Both the position numbers and the translations under genes were made by a program. The notes beneath the pieces are model-generated. The model saw only the letters and a list, made by a program, of their open reading frames with translations. It did not search any database and was not told the origin of the DNA. Shown here piece after piece: positions 21,860-32,600 of a stretch of DNA of 64,000 nt (position 1 is the stretch's first letter; each line of letters starts with the position of its first letter). Origin of the DNA: Elymus sibiricus (taxonomy: Eukaryota; Streptophyta; Magnoliopsida; Poales; Poaceae); NCBI GenBank assembly GCA_039707655.1, contig CM077664.1:201866195-201930194 (forward strand), in the 5' to 3' direction.

Positions 21860-23422
21860 TGATACGTCTCCAACGTATCTATAATTTTTGATTGTTCCAT
21901 GCTATTATAGTATCAATCTTGGATGTTTTATATGTAATTATATGCCATTATATATCATTTTTTGGGACTAACCTATTAACCTAGTGCCCAGTGCCAGTTG
22001 CTGTTTTTTTGCTTGTTTTTGTCTTTTCAGAAAATCATTATCAAAAAGAGTCGAAACGAGAAAAAAACTTTGGATTATTTTTTTCTGGACCAGAAGAGAC
22101 CCACGAAGCTTTGGGAGAAGACCAGAGGAGCCACGAGGGAGCCACAAGCTCGGAGGGCACGCCCTGGGGGGTAGGGCACGCCCCCCAGGCTTGTGGGCCC
22201 CTCGTAGCCCCTCCTAACCTAATTCCAGCGCTATAAATTCCCAAATATTCCCAATATACCAGAGAGACAGAAGAGAAAACCTTTCCGCCGCCGCATGCCT
22301 TTGTTCTTCCGTGATCCCATCTGGAGGCCTTTTTCGATACTCTGCCGGAGGGGGAATCGATCACGGAGTGCTTCTTCATCAACCTTGCTTCCCCTCCGAT
22401 GATGTGTGAGTAGTTTACCACAGACCTACGGGTCCATAGCTAGTAGCTAGATGGCTTCTTCTCTCTCTTTGATCTTCAATACCATGTTCTCCTCGATGTT
22501 CTTTGAGTTCTATCCGATGTAATCTTCTTTTGCGATGTGTTTGTTGGGATCCGATGAATTGTGAGTTTATGATCAGATTATTCATGAGAAATATTTGAGT
22601 CTTCTGTGAACTCTTTTATTCATGATTATTATAGCTTTGTATTTCTCTCCGATCTATCGATTTGGTTTGGCCAACTAGATTGGTTTATCTTGCAATGGGA
22701 GAGGTGCTTTGTGATGGGTTCAATCTTGCGGTGCTCAATCCCAGTGACAGAAAGGGACATGACACGTATTTGTATTGTTGCCATTAAGGATAAAAATATG
22801 GGGTTTAATCATATTGCTTGAGTTTACTTTGTCTACATCATGTCATCTTGCTTAAGGCGTTACTCTGTTTCATACTTAATACCCTAGATGCATGCTGGAT
22901 AGCGGTCGATGGGTGGAGTAATAGTAGTAGATGCAGGCAGGAGTTGGTCTACTTGTCTCAGACGTGATTCCTATATACATGATCATTGCCATGAATCGGT
23001 CATAATTATTTTCTTTTCTATCAATTGCCCAACCGTAATTTGTTTACCCACCGTATGCTATGTGTTCGAGAGAGAAGCCTCTAGTGAAAACTATGGCCCC
23101 CGGGTCTACTTTTATCATATATTAAAACCAAAAATACTTTGCTACAATTTATTTACTTTTATTTTATTTAGTATTTTAGTTTATCTATCTATCACTATCA
23201 GAATTAATCCTTGCAAATAACCGCTAAGAGGATTGACAACCCTCTTATTTGCGTTGGGTGCAAGTGTTTGCTTTTGTGTGTGCAGGTGCTGCTAAAGTGA
23301 TTTTGCTTGGTTCTCCTACTGGATTGATAACATTGTTTCTTATCTGAGGGAAATACTTATCTCTACTATACTGCATCATCCTCTCCTCTTCGGGGAAATA
23401 CCAACGCATTCTACAAGTAGCA
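21860..23422 (+). repeat. 3' LTR of element B
   Basis: It is 1563 bp with a TATAAAT box at 22232-22238. It differs from the 5' LTR by scattered substitutions and a 23-bp indel, so B is clearly older than D. Confidence 0.9.
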
Positions 23423-23427
23423 AGCAC

Positions 23428-24802
23428 CAACAGCATAATCACTAGCATCACACATAATTTCAAAGGGTACGTTCCAATCATGTGGTTGAACAATAGGTGC
23501 ATAAATTAAGGCTTCCTTAAGTATTTCAAAGGCTTCTACACAGTCATCATCAAAAACAAATGGAACATCTTTTTGCAAAAGATTAGTGAGATGCCTGGAA
23601 ATTTTAGAGAAGTCTTTTATAAACCTTCTATAGAAACCAGCATGACCGAGGAAACTTCTTATACCTTTGATATCTTTAGGGCATGGCATTTTCTTAATTG
23701 CATCAATTTTAGCCTTATCAACTTCAATACCTCCTTCAGAAATTTTATGCCCAAGGACTATACCTTCATTCACCATAAAGTGGCACTTCTCCCAATTCAA
23801 GACAAGATTAATTTCTTCACATCTCTGCAAAACTCGATCAAGGTTGCTTAAGCAATCATCAAAAGAAGTTCCGTAAACGGAAAAATCATCCATGCAAATC
23901 TCAACAATCTTTTCAGAAAAGTCAGAGAATATAGCAGTCATACATCTTTGAAAGGTAGCAGGTGCATTACATAAACCAAAGGGCATATGACAATAAGCAT
24001 AAGTTTCAAAAGGACAAGTAAATGTGGTTTTCTCTTGATCTTCTGGTGATACAGGTATTTGAGAAAAACCAGAACAACCATCTAGGAGGCAAAAGTGTGT
24101 ATGCTTAGATAATCTTTCTAACATTTGAAAAATAAAAGGCAAGGGGTAATGATCTTTCCTAGTAGCTTTATTTAATTTCCTGAAATCAATTACCATCCTA
24201 TAACCAATTACAATTCTTTGTGGGATAAGCTCATTTTTAACATTAGGAACAACAGTAATACCTCCTTTCTTAGGAACACAATGAATAGGACTTACCCATC
24301 TACTATCAGCTATGGGATAAATTATACCTGCCTCCATAATCTTTAATATTTCAGTTCTTACCACATCCTTCATTTTAGGATTCAACCTTCTTTGATGATC
24401 AACAACGGGTTTAGCATCGGGCTCCATATGAATTTTATGTTTACATAAAGTGGGACTAATGCCCTTAAGATCATCGAGAGTATATCCAATCACAGCATGG
24501 CGCTTCTTCAGAGTTTTAAGTAATCTCTTTTCTTCATGCTCTGAAAGGTTAGCACTAATAATAACATGATATATCTTCTTTTCATCAAGATAAGCATATT
24601 TAAGCGTATCTGGTAATTGCTTTAATTCAAACACAGGATCACTCTTCGGTGGAAGAGGATCTCCCAAAGTTTCAACATGAAAATTATGTTTAAGGATAGG
24701 TGCTTGCTTAAAGAACAACTCATCTATTTCATTTCTTTCATTCATATGCATATCATTTTCATGGTTTAGCAAATATTGTACTAAAGGATCAGTAGGGGGC
24801 AC
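23428..24802 (-). pseudogene. Element A reverse transcriptase segment
   Basis: This is the Ty3/gypsy reverse transcriptase read right to left. It starts with PPTDPLVQYLLN (the first codon is GTG, so this is not a true start) and continues in the same frame as the upstream gag-protease across one TAA. Motifs in order are VVDHQRRLNPKMKDVV, VIDFRKLNKATRKDHYPLPF, CLLDGCSGFSQIPV, MPFGLCNAPATFQRCM and the active site CMDDFSVYG, where the usual Y[MV]DD tyrosine is Cys. The connection domain follows up to IMCDASDYAVGA, where element B cuts the frame. RNase H resumes at 15868. Confidence 0.9.
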
Positions 24803-24844
24803 AACAATAGAAGCAAGACCTATAATTTCATCTTTATTGGATAA

Positions 24845-26143
24845 TTATTTATCATGAGGTTGTCTACGAAACTTAGAGAAATTAAATTCATGAGATATAT
24901 CACCAAACTTAACTCGAACCTTTTCTTTAACACAATCAATTTCAGCATTAACAGTATTCAAGAAAGGTCTACCAAATATAATGGGACAAAAATTATCTTG
25001 TTGTGAACCAAGTACTAAGAAATCTGTAGGGTATTTGATTTTACCACACAAGACTTCAACATCTCTAACAATCCCATGTGGTGTAATAGTATCTCTGTTT
25101 GCAAGCTTAATAGTAACATCAATATCTTCAATCTCAACAGGTGCAATATCATGCATTACTTCTTGATATAAAGAAAATGGAATAGCACTCACACTAGCAC
25201 CCATATCACACAAACCATGATAGCAATGATCTCCAATCTTAACAGAAACAATAGGCATGCCAACTACGGGCTTGTTCTTGTCTAACATATCTCGTTCATT
25301 TCTAACAGGTTTAGCAATTCTAGCAGCCCCTTCACAAAAGTATATAACATGCCCATCAATATCATCAACCAAAAGATCTTTAACCATTGCAATATTAGGT
25401 TCAACTTTAATTTGTTCAGAAGGTCTAGGTGTTCTTATATTACTTTTGTTAACCACAGTTGAGGCTTTAGCATGTTCCTTAATCCTAACAGGGAAATGAG
25501 GTTTCTCAATATAAGCAATAGGCACAACTGGATCAACATTGTAAACAATTGTTTCTTCTTTAACACTAACAGGTTCTTCATTTAATTCAATAGGTGGATG
25601 ATATTTAAACCATTTCTCCTTAGGGAGATCAACATGAGCAGCAAAAGATTCACAAAAGGTATCTACTATCTCAGAGTCAAGTCCATATTTAGTACTAAAC
25701 TTAAGAAAAGCATCAGTTTCCATAAAAGATTTAACACAATCAAACTCAAGATTTATACCTGACACTTTACCTTTGTCGATTTCCCAATCTTCAGAGTTAC
25801 GTTTAATTCTTTCTAGAAGATCCCATCTGAATTCAATAGTTCTCTTCATAAAGGAGCCAGTAGAAGAAGTATCGAGCATGGATTGATCATTATGAGAAAG
25901 CCGAGCATAATAGTTTTGAATAATTATTTCTCTTGAGAGCTCATGATTGGGGCATGTGTGCAACATATACTTAAGCCTCCCCCAAGCTTGAGCGATACTT
26001 TCTCCTTCACGAGGCCAAAAATTATATATATAATTCCGATCACAATGAACCAAGTGCATAGGATAAAATTTCTGGTGGAATTCCAGCTTCAACCGGTTCC
26101 AATCCCATGTTCCAGTATCATCACATAGCCTATACCATGTCAA
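24845..26143 (-). pseudogene. Element A Gag C-part and aspartic protease
   Basis: This continues the Gag frame after the TAG at 26153-26155. The retrotransposon Gag core is visible as LKLEFHQKFYP, REGESIAQAWGRLKYMLHTC and NHELSREIIIQNYYARL. Protease follows with the active-site segment CDMGASVSAIPFSLYQEV, the usual D[LT]GA with Met, and CPIIFGRPFLNT near its end. No CCHC zinc knuckle was found. It ends at a TAA (24845-24847), after which pol follows in the same frame, so gag-pol was probably one polyprotein. Confidence 0.85.
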
Positions 26144-26152
26144 TGCCTTTCC

Positions 26153-26428
26153 CTACAAAGATAAAGGGAATACTTTCTTCTTAACTCCATCTCCGGATAA
26201 ACCTGCAAGCTTAAACAATCCACAAATTTCATCCACATATATCAAGTGCACATCAGGATGCACCGTTCCATCTCCTGCATAAGGATTAGCTAGCAGTTTC
26301 TCTATCATACCCGAAGGAATTTCATAGTAAATATTTTCAGTAGGTTCAGTAGGTTGAGGAGCAACTCTTATTGCTTCCGGTCGAGGTGAAGATACCCCAA
26401 ACAAGCCCCTCAAAGGATTACTTTCCAT
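26153..26428 (-). pseudogene. Element A Gag N-terminal part
   Basis: It starts MESNPLRGLFGVSSP and ends VFPLSL followed by TAG. The next codons continue the Gag reading in frame (GKALTWYRL), so the TAG at 26153-26155 is a single point stop, likely from CAG. This is the 5' end of element A's coding region, about 105 bp from the 5' LTR. Confidence 0.82.
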
Positions 26429-26505
26429 AGTGACAAGTGACAGTAAATTTCAGCACGTAATATAAATGTTTCCTTACCAAATTCCACTCACCAAAGGCGC
26501 TTCAC

Positions 26506-26523
26506 TCCCCGGCAACGGCGCTA
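26506..26523 (-). other. tRNA-Asp primer-binding site of element A
   Basis: On the minus strand this reads TAGCGCCGTTGCCGGGGA, one base from the perfect tRNA-Asp complement found in B and C. It lies 11 nt inside the 5' LTR. Confidence 0.85.
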
Positions 26524-26534
26524 GAAAAGAGTCT

Positions 26535-28022
26535 TTATGACCCACAAGTATAGGGGATCAATCGTAGTCCTTTCGATAAGTAAGAGTGTCGAACCCAACG
26601 AGGAGCAGAAGGAAATGACAAGCGGTTTTCACCAAGGTATTCTCTGCAAGCACTGAAATTGTAGGTAACAGATAGTTTGGTAGCAAGGTAATTCGTAACA
26701 AGTAACAAGTAGTAATGGTAACAAAGGTGCAGCAAGGTGGCCCAATCCTTTTTATAGCAAAGGACAAGCCGGAACGAACTCGTATAATAAGCAAAGCGTT
26801 CTCGAGGACACATGGGAATTTCATCTAGTCACTTTCATCATGTTTGTTTGATTCGCGTTCGCTACTTTGATAATTTGATATGTGGGTGGACCAGTGCTTG
26901 GGTGCTATTCTTACTTGAACAAGCCTCCCACTTATGATTACCCCCTCCCACAAGCATCCGCAACTACGAAAGAAGAATTAAGATAAATCTAACCATAGCA
27001 TGAAACATATGGATCCAAATCAGCCCTTACGGAATAGCGCATAAACTAGGGTTTAAGCTTATGTCACTCTAGCAACTCATCGTCTAATTACTACTCCACA
27101 ATGCCTTCCCTTAGGCCCAAAGATGGTGAAGTGTCATGTAGTCGACGTTCACACGACACCACTAAAGGAAGCAACAACATACATATCATCAAAATATCGA
27201 ACGAATACCAAATTCACATGATTACTTATGACAAGACTTCTCCCATGTCCTCAAGAACAAAAGTAACTACTCACAAATCATATTCATGTTCAAGATCAGA
27301 GGGGTATTGAATATCATTAAGGATCTGAACATATAATCTTCCACCAAATAAACCAACTAGCATCAACTACAAGATGTAATCAACACTACTAGCAACCCAC
27401 AGGTACCAATCTAAGGTTTTGAGACAAAGATTGAATACAAGAGATGAACTAGGGTTTGAGATGAGATGGTGCTGGTGAAGATTGGTCCTCCCACGATGAG
27501 AGGATCGTTGGTGATGTCGATGGCTTCGATTTCCCCCTCCCGGCGGAATCACTCCGCCAGAGAGCAAAATAGCTCCTGCCCAGGTTCCTCCTCGAGACGG
27601 CGGCGCTTCATCCCGAAAGTCTTCTCTATAATTTTTTTAGGGCAAATGAGCTTATATAGCAGAAGGAGGGGGCCAAACGCCAGCCAGGGGCCCCACAAGG
27701 CATCAGGGCGCGCCCAGGGGGGTTGCGCCCTGTTGCCTTGTGGGCAACTGGTGGGTCCCCTCCAGTATCTCTTTTCTCCAGTATTTTTTATATATTCAAT
27801 AAAAAATCTCCGTGAAGTTTCAAGTCAATTGGAGCTCTGTAGGATAGGTATCTCTGCTGTAGCTATTTCAGGTCCAGAATTCCAGCTACCGGTATTCTCC
27901 CTCTTCATATAAATCTTGCAAATTAAGAGAGAAAAGGCATAAGAATTGCATCATAAAGTGAAATAATGATCAAATACATTATAAATAACAGTAGGAAATC
28001 ATGATGCAAATTGGACGTATCA
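26535..28022 (-). repeat. 5' LTR of element A
   Basis: It is 1488 bp, with the minus-strand TATATAA box at 27652-27658. The inner end has mutated (minus GGGTCATAA rather than GGGTCATCA). GTACA follows its outer end at 28023-28027. Confidence 0.9.
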
Positions 28023-28184
28023 GTACACTGCCTTTCAACTAACCATTTTAATTTGTTTTCGGCTGATGCAACTTCGAACCATTTAAATATAGCTTGCCAT
28101 GCTCGGCAATAATTCGTATGTAGTTTACCATGTAAGCGGACTGTCTGGATCATGCGATAACTATTTGTTACTTATGTCCAGCAG

Positions 28185-28540
28185 AAACCATTAAGGATGC
28201 AGTTCAAACTAGGACACAATGTACACCCCAAGGATCTATTTGTGGAAGCAGTGCGCCATCCATGTTACCAGATGGTAGCAGTTCAGAGGCAACCCCATTG
28301 GAGAGCACAGATATTATAGTTCTTGAGGCTCTACTAGAGGCAGAAAGAGAGGGTGTGGCTGCCATGAATGAAGTAATCCTGATCATGAGGCTGGAAATTA
28401 TGCAATTAGCTGCACGCATTATGCAAGCAAACAAAGATGTGGAGCAAGTAAGACAGTTGCATTTGGAGACGGAGAAGGTCCTGCTGCTTCTGCTATCTGA
28501 AGTCCAGGCTAATCCTAGTTCTTCTTTAGATACTAGTTGA
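28185..28540 (+). CDS. Candidate terminal exon, coiled-coil C-terminus of an unknown gene
   Basis: The exon follows an acceptor (TATGTCCAGCAG) and is open to the TGA at 28538-28540. The incoming phase needs one base from the previous exon. The product starts with a Thr/Ser/Cys-rich stretch (DAVQTRTQCTPQGS) and ends in about 65 residues of predicted coiled coil (LEALLEAEREGVAAMNEVI, then leucine-rich heptads). Any upstream exons lie left of element A or are lost; 663-736 is one candidate. No family is recognised. It may be host or carried by the CACTA element whose end is at 44116. Confidence 0.4.
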
Positions 28541-28969
28541 AATTGTCATTAGATTAGTATACTTGCATGTTGTGTCCTGTTTGTGAGTGGATTATGTTGT
28601 AAGATGCCTTATTTGTTGTCCATGTCTTGTAATGATCTGATTTTCTTAGGCGAGGCAATCCTCAGTACTTGTAGGAGTGGACATAAGGTGAACTGTTTTT
28701 TATGTGAGTAGATTGTGTTGGATGAAATAACTGTTTGACTCAAAGTGGATTCAACCTTCTGAATTCGAGTATCATGGCATTTGTAAATCATATTCATATA
28801 TAAAGGTGGAATACATCTTTGTTGTGCTTTTGAAGATATCTAAAAAAACATAGAATGATTTATAAATATTCGTAATCGAATACAAAATGGGTTCGAATTT
28901 AGTTGCCAGGGTAAACTTGAATGCTTATTCTCCCAAAATTCGAAAGAAGCGGCAAAACACCCACTCCCA
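28541..28969. other. Intergenic stretch after the coiled-coil exon
   Basis: AT-rich sequence, probably including the 3' untranslated region of the preceding exon. No gene or repeat structure is recognised. Confidence 0.4.
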
Positions 28970-29600
28970 CGCCGGCTGCCCGAAACCAGTGTTTGGGAGA
29001 TGGAAATTACTGTCTACCCCTGACACGCACAACCTATCGGCCCGATTTCCACTGCTCTAAATAGGGGTAGGTTTGTAACTTCACTCAGACGTGACACGAC
29101 CGCCTCTCACCCCATTCAGACACGGTGGGCGCTAAACGTGGGCGGCAAAACACATTTGATTCAAGCTCGTCCCAAAGACCTCTCTCTCCCCCTCCATTTC
29201 CCCATTCATACACGGTGGGCGGCAAAACAAACTCTCCTCGGCCGAAATCGATCTAGGCAAATATTTTAAGTAGGGGCAGGTTTGTAACTTCACCCAGACG
29301 TGACACAACCGCCCTACCTGTAAGCCCCGTTCATACACCGTGGGCGCCAACCGTGGGCGCCAAAACACCCTCTCCTCGCCCGAAATCTCTCTCGGCAAAT
29401 ATTGCGGAGATGCGAGATTACCGTCCTATCCCCAACCAACAAGACGTCCGGAATTTTAAATGGGGGCTAAGTTGGTAACTTCCCCACATTTCAGACAAGA
29501 GCTTCCCAAAGACATGGTTCCCCCCTTCTCTCTCGCTCCATTTCCCCATTCGTACTCCGTGGGCACCAAAACACCCTCTCCACCCCAGCCTCCTCTGTCC
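28970..29600. repeat. Degenerate direct repeats upstream of the five-exon gene
   Basis: Three to four irregular copies of a 150-200-bp unit share AGGGGCAGGTTTGTAACTTC, AGACGTGACAC, CGTGGGCGCCAAAACACC and CGAAAT-CTCGGCAAATATT. Clear copies start near 29055, 29265 and 29450. They end just before the candidate start codon at 29632, so they would form the promoter region. Confidence 0.6.
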
Positions 29601-29631
29601 GCCACCCCATTCACCGCCGTCCTCCTCCACC

Positions 29632-32600
29632 ATGCCGAAGCAGCTACCCCGACGCCGTCGTCCATTACAAGAGATCGATGTCTCTCACCCACCGGGCCAG
29701 ATCAGGATCCTAGCATCGCGTCCTCTCGCTTCATCTGCGCCGTCGTCCACCTTGCCGTGGCCGCTCCTACGACCGTCTCATCCACGGTAACAGGACTTAT
29801 CCCCCGATGCCGCTGTCTGCTGTCTCAGATCTGCTTCCGCGCCGCCGATAGCCATAGCACCCGCAACACCCTCAACATATCAGGAGAGGACTACACGACG
29901 TCGCAAGAGAGGTAATACTCTTTCATATCTGCTTAACTTATTGATCTCACCCGGAAAATAGATCGTCACTTGTTTACTGTACTTTCCTGTCCATACCTAA
30001 TCTTTATTTGTTAGTTGAAAGCAAACATTGGTTACGAAGTAGCCTTTGTCCGGTTAGCACCTTCAGATCCGCCATGGCACGGTCAACACTATACTCGCAA
30101 TGCTTATGGTTTTCCCCTTTTATATTCACTACCATCATCCTAGGTGCTTCGTGTCGTGCTCGCTGATACGTCTCCAACGTATCTATAATTTATGAAGTAT
30201 TCATGCCATGTTTATAACAATTTTATATGGTTTTGGTATGATTTGATTTGTGCAGAAATAAAAGTTCTCGGAATTGGACGAAACTTTTTGATGATTTTTT
30301 GGACCAAAAGAGACCCTCGAAGCTTCATGGAAGGACCAGAAGAGCCACGAGGAGGCCACAAGGCAACACGACGCGCCCTGGGGGGGTCAGGTGTTGTTGC
30401 CTTGTGGGCCCCTCGTAACTCCTTTTCGCATGATTCCAACGCTGAAAAATCCTATAAATAGAGAAACCCCCAGAAATTAACCTAGAACTTTGCCGCCGCC
30501 GCCGCAAGCCTCAGTACCGAAGAAAACCCATCTGGAGCCCTGTTCCGGCACCCTGCCGGAGGGGGAAATCATCACCGGAGGCCATCTTCATCATCCCGGC
30601 GGTCTCCATGACGAGGATGGAGTAGTTCACCCTCGGGGCCGAGGGTATGTACTAGTAGCTATGTGTTTGATCTCTCTCTCTCGTGTTCTTGATTTGGCAC
30701 GATCTTGATGCACCGCGAGCTTTGTTAATATAGTTGGATCATATGGTGTTTCTTCCCTCTCTATCTTCTTGTGATGAATTGAGTCTTTCCCTTTGAAGTT
30801 TCGTTATTGTTGGATTGAATATTTCGGATTTGAGAACACTTGATGTATTTCTTGCATGTGGATACCCGTGGTGACAATGGGGTATTCTATTGAGTCACTG
30901 ATGTATGTTTTGGTGATCAACTCGTGGATTCCCGTGACCTTGGGGTATCTAGGCATAGGGGTTAATTGCACGTTTTCATCTTCTTTTCTCCGATAGAAAC
31001 TTTGGGGTACTCTTTGAAGTTCTTTGTGTGGATTGAAAATTATGAATCTGAAATTGTTTGATGCATATTGAATAATCAACTCACGGATACTTGTGGTGAC
31101 ATTGGAGTATCTAGGTGACATTAGAGTTGGTTGATGCGTATCATATGGTGTTATTTTAGTACGAACTCTAGGGCTGTTTGTGACACTTATAGGGATGGCT
31201 CAATAGATTGATCGGAAATGATAACTTTGAGGTGGTTTCGTACCCTACAACAATTTGTCTTATGTTCTCCACTAATAGGAACTTTGGAGTGATTCTTTAT
31301 CGCACGTTGAGGGATTGTTATATGATTCAATTATGTTAGCACTGTTGAGAGATTGCACTAGTGAAAGTATAAACCCTAGGCCTTGTTTTCAAGCATTGCA
31401 ATACCGTTTGTGCTCCGTTTTATCACTTGCTACCTTGCTGCTTTTATATTTTTAGATTACAAAAACCTATATCTACTATCCATACTACACTTGTATCACC
31501 ATCTCTTCGCCGAACTAGTGCACCTATACAATTTACCATTGTATTGGGTGTGTTGGGGACACAAGAGATTTCTTGTGTTTGATTGCAGGGTTGTTTGAGA
31601 GAGACCATCTTCATCCTATGCCTCCCACGGATTGATAAACCTTAGGTCATCCACTTGAGGGAAATTTGCTACTGTCCTACAAAACTCTGCACTTGGAGGC
31701 CCAACAACGTCTACAAGAATAAACGTTGCATAGTAGACATCAAGCTCTTTTCTGGCGCCGTTGCCGGGGAGGTGAGTGCTTGAAGGTATATCTTTAGATC
31801 TTGCAATTGAATCTTTTAGTTTCTTTTTTTATCACTAGTTTGGTTTATAAAAGAAAACTACAAAAAAATGGAATTGAGGTTGCCTCAAATGCTTCATCTA
31901 TATAATGTCTTTCTTGAAAATAAGGATTCCGATAATTGTGCTCAATTGCTAGAGGAAGAATTTAATAAAATGTTTAATGTGAGTCCCTTGAATGATGAGC
32001 TTGATTGCAATATTGTTAGTATGCTTTCTATGAATATCCATGATGCTAATGATATGTAAAGCTACAAGCTTGGGGATGCTATGTTTGATGAAGATTATAT
32101 TTTTAGTCCCCCAAGTTTTGATGAGCAAATTTATTATGATGATAGCATGCTTCCTATTTATGATGATTATATTGATGAAAGTGGGTTTGTAAGAGTGTCA
32201 ACTCTAGGTACTAATGATCCCACTATTTTGGAGGGTGTTGAATCTTATTACAATATTGATAAAAGTGGATTTGGAGAGGTCATGACTTTATTTAATGATG
32301 AATCCACCATTTTGGAAGAGGTTTCAATTGATTATGACAAGAAAGTTGCTATCTATGATGATTATTGTGATGACATGTATGCTATAAAGAATAATGATAA
32401 CTATGAAACTTGTCATCATGATTTTAGTTTTCAATTGGATTATGTCAATCAAGTATCTCATGATAGTTATTTTGTTGAGTTTGCTCCCACTATTATGAAT
32501 GAGAAGAAATTTGCTTATGTGGAGAGTAATAAAATTCCTATGGTTGTAGGTCATGAAAAGAATGCTTTATGTGATAGCTATATTGTTGAATTTCTTCATG

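Larger units (their letters stand above)
15874..23422 (+). mobile_element. Element B: non-autonomous gypsy-like LTR retrotransposon
   Basis: Target duplication AGCAC flanks it exactly (15869-15873 and 23423-23427), inside element A's pol between reverse transcriptase and RNase H. LTRs are 15874-17413 and 21860-23422, starting TGATACGTCTCCAACGTATC and ending CTACAAGTAGCA. A perfect tRNA-Asp primer site (TGGCGCCGTTGCCGGGGA, 17425-17442) and a polypurine tract (21843-21859) are present. The 4.4-kb internal region has no protease, reverse transcriptase or integrase, only a disrupted unknown ORF and a long noncoding tail, so it must rely on proteins in trans. Element C is a relative with the same architecture. 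Confidence 0.92.
1182..28022 (-). mobile_element. Element A: Athila-like gypsy LTR retrotransposon, nested host
   Basis: LTRs lie at 1182-2698 (3' LTR) and 26535-28022 (5' LTR), reading on the minus strand. GTACA directly abuts both outer ends (1177-1181 and 28023-28027), so this is one insertion. The internal region reads right to left: tRNA-Asp primer site, gag, protease, reverse transcriptase, RNase H, integrase, an extra ORF, then the polypurine tract at 2699. Element B interrupts pol and element D interrupts the 3' part; removing both leaves about 10.3 kb. Lesions include two in-frame stops in gag-pol (26153 and 24845), a 1-nt loss near 14498 and a stop at 14418, so it is not autonomous. 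The extra ORF after integrase, together with the integrase style, suggests the Athila lineage. The exact family name is not certain. Confidence 0.9.
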
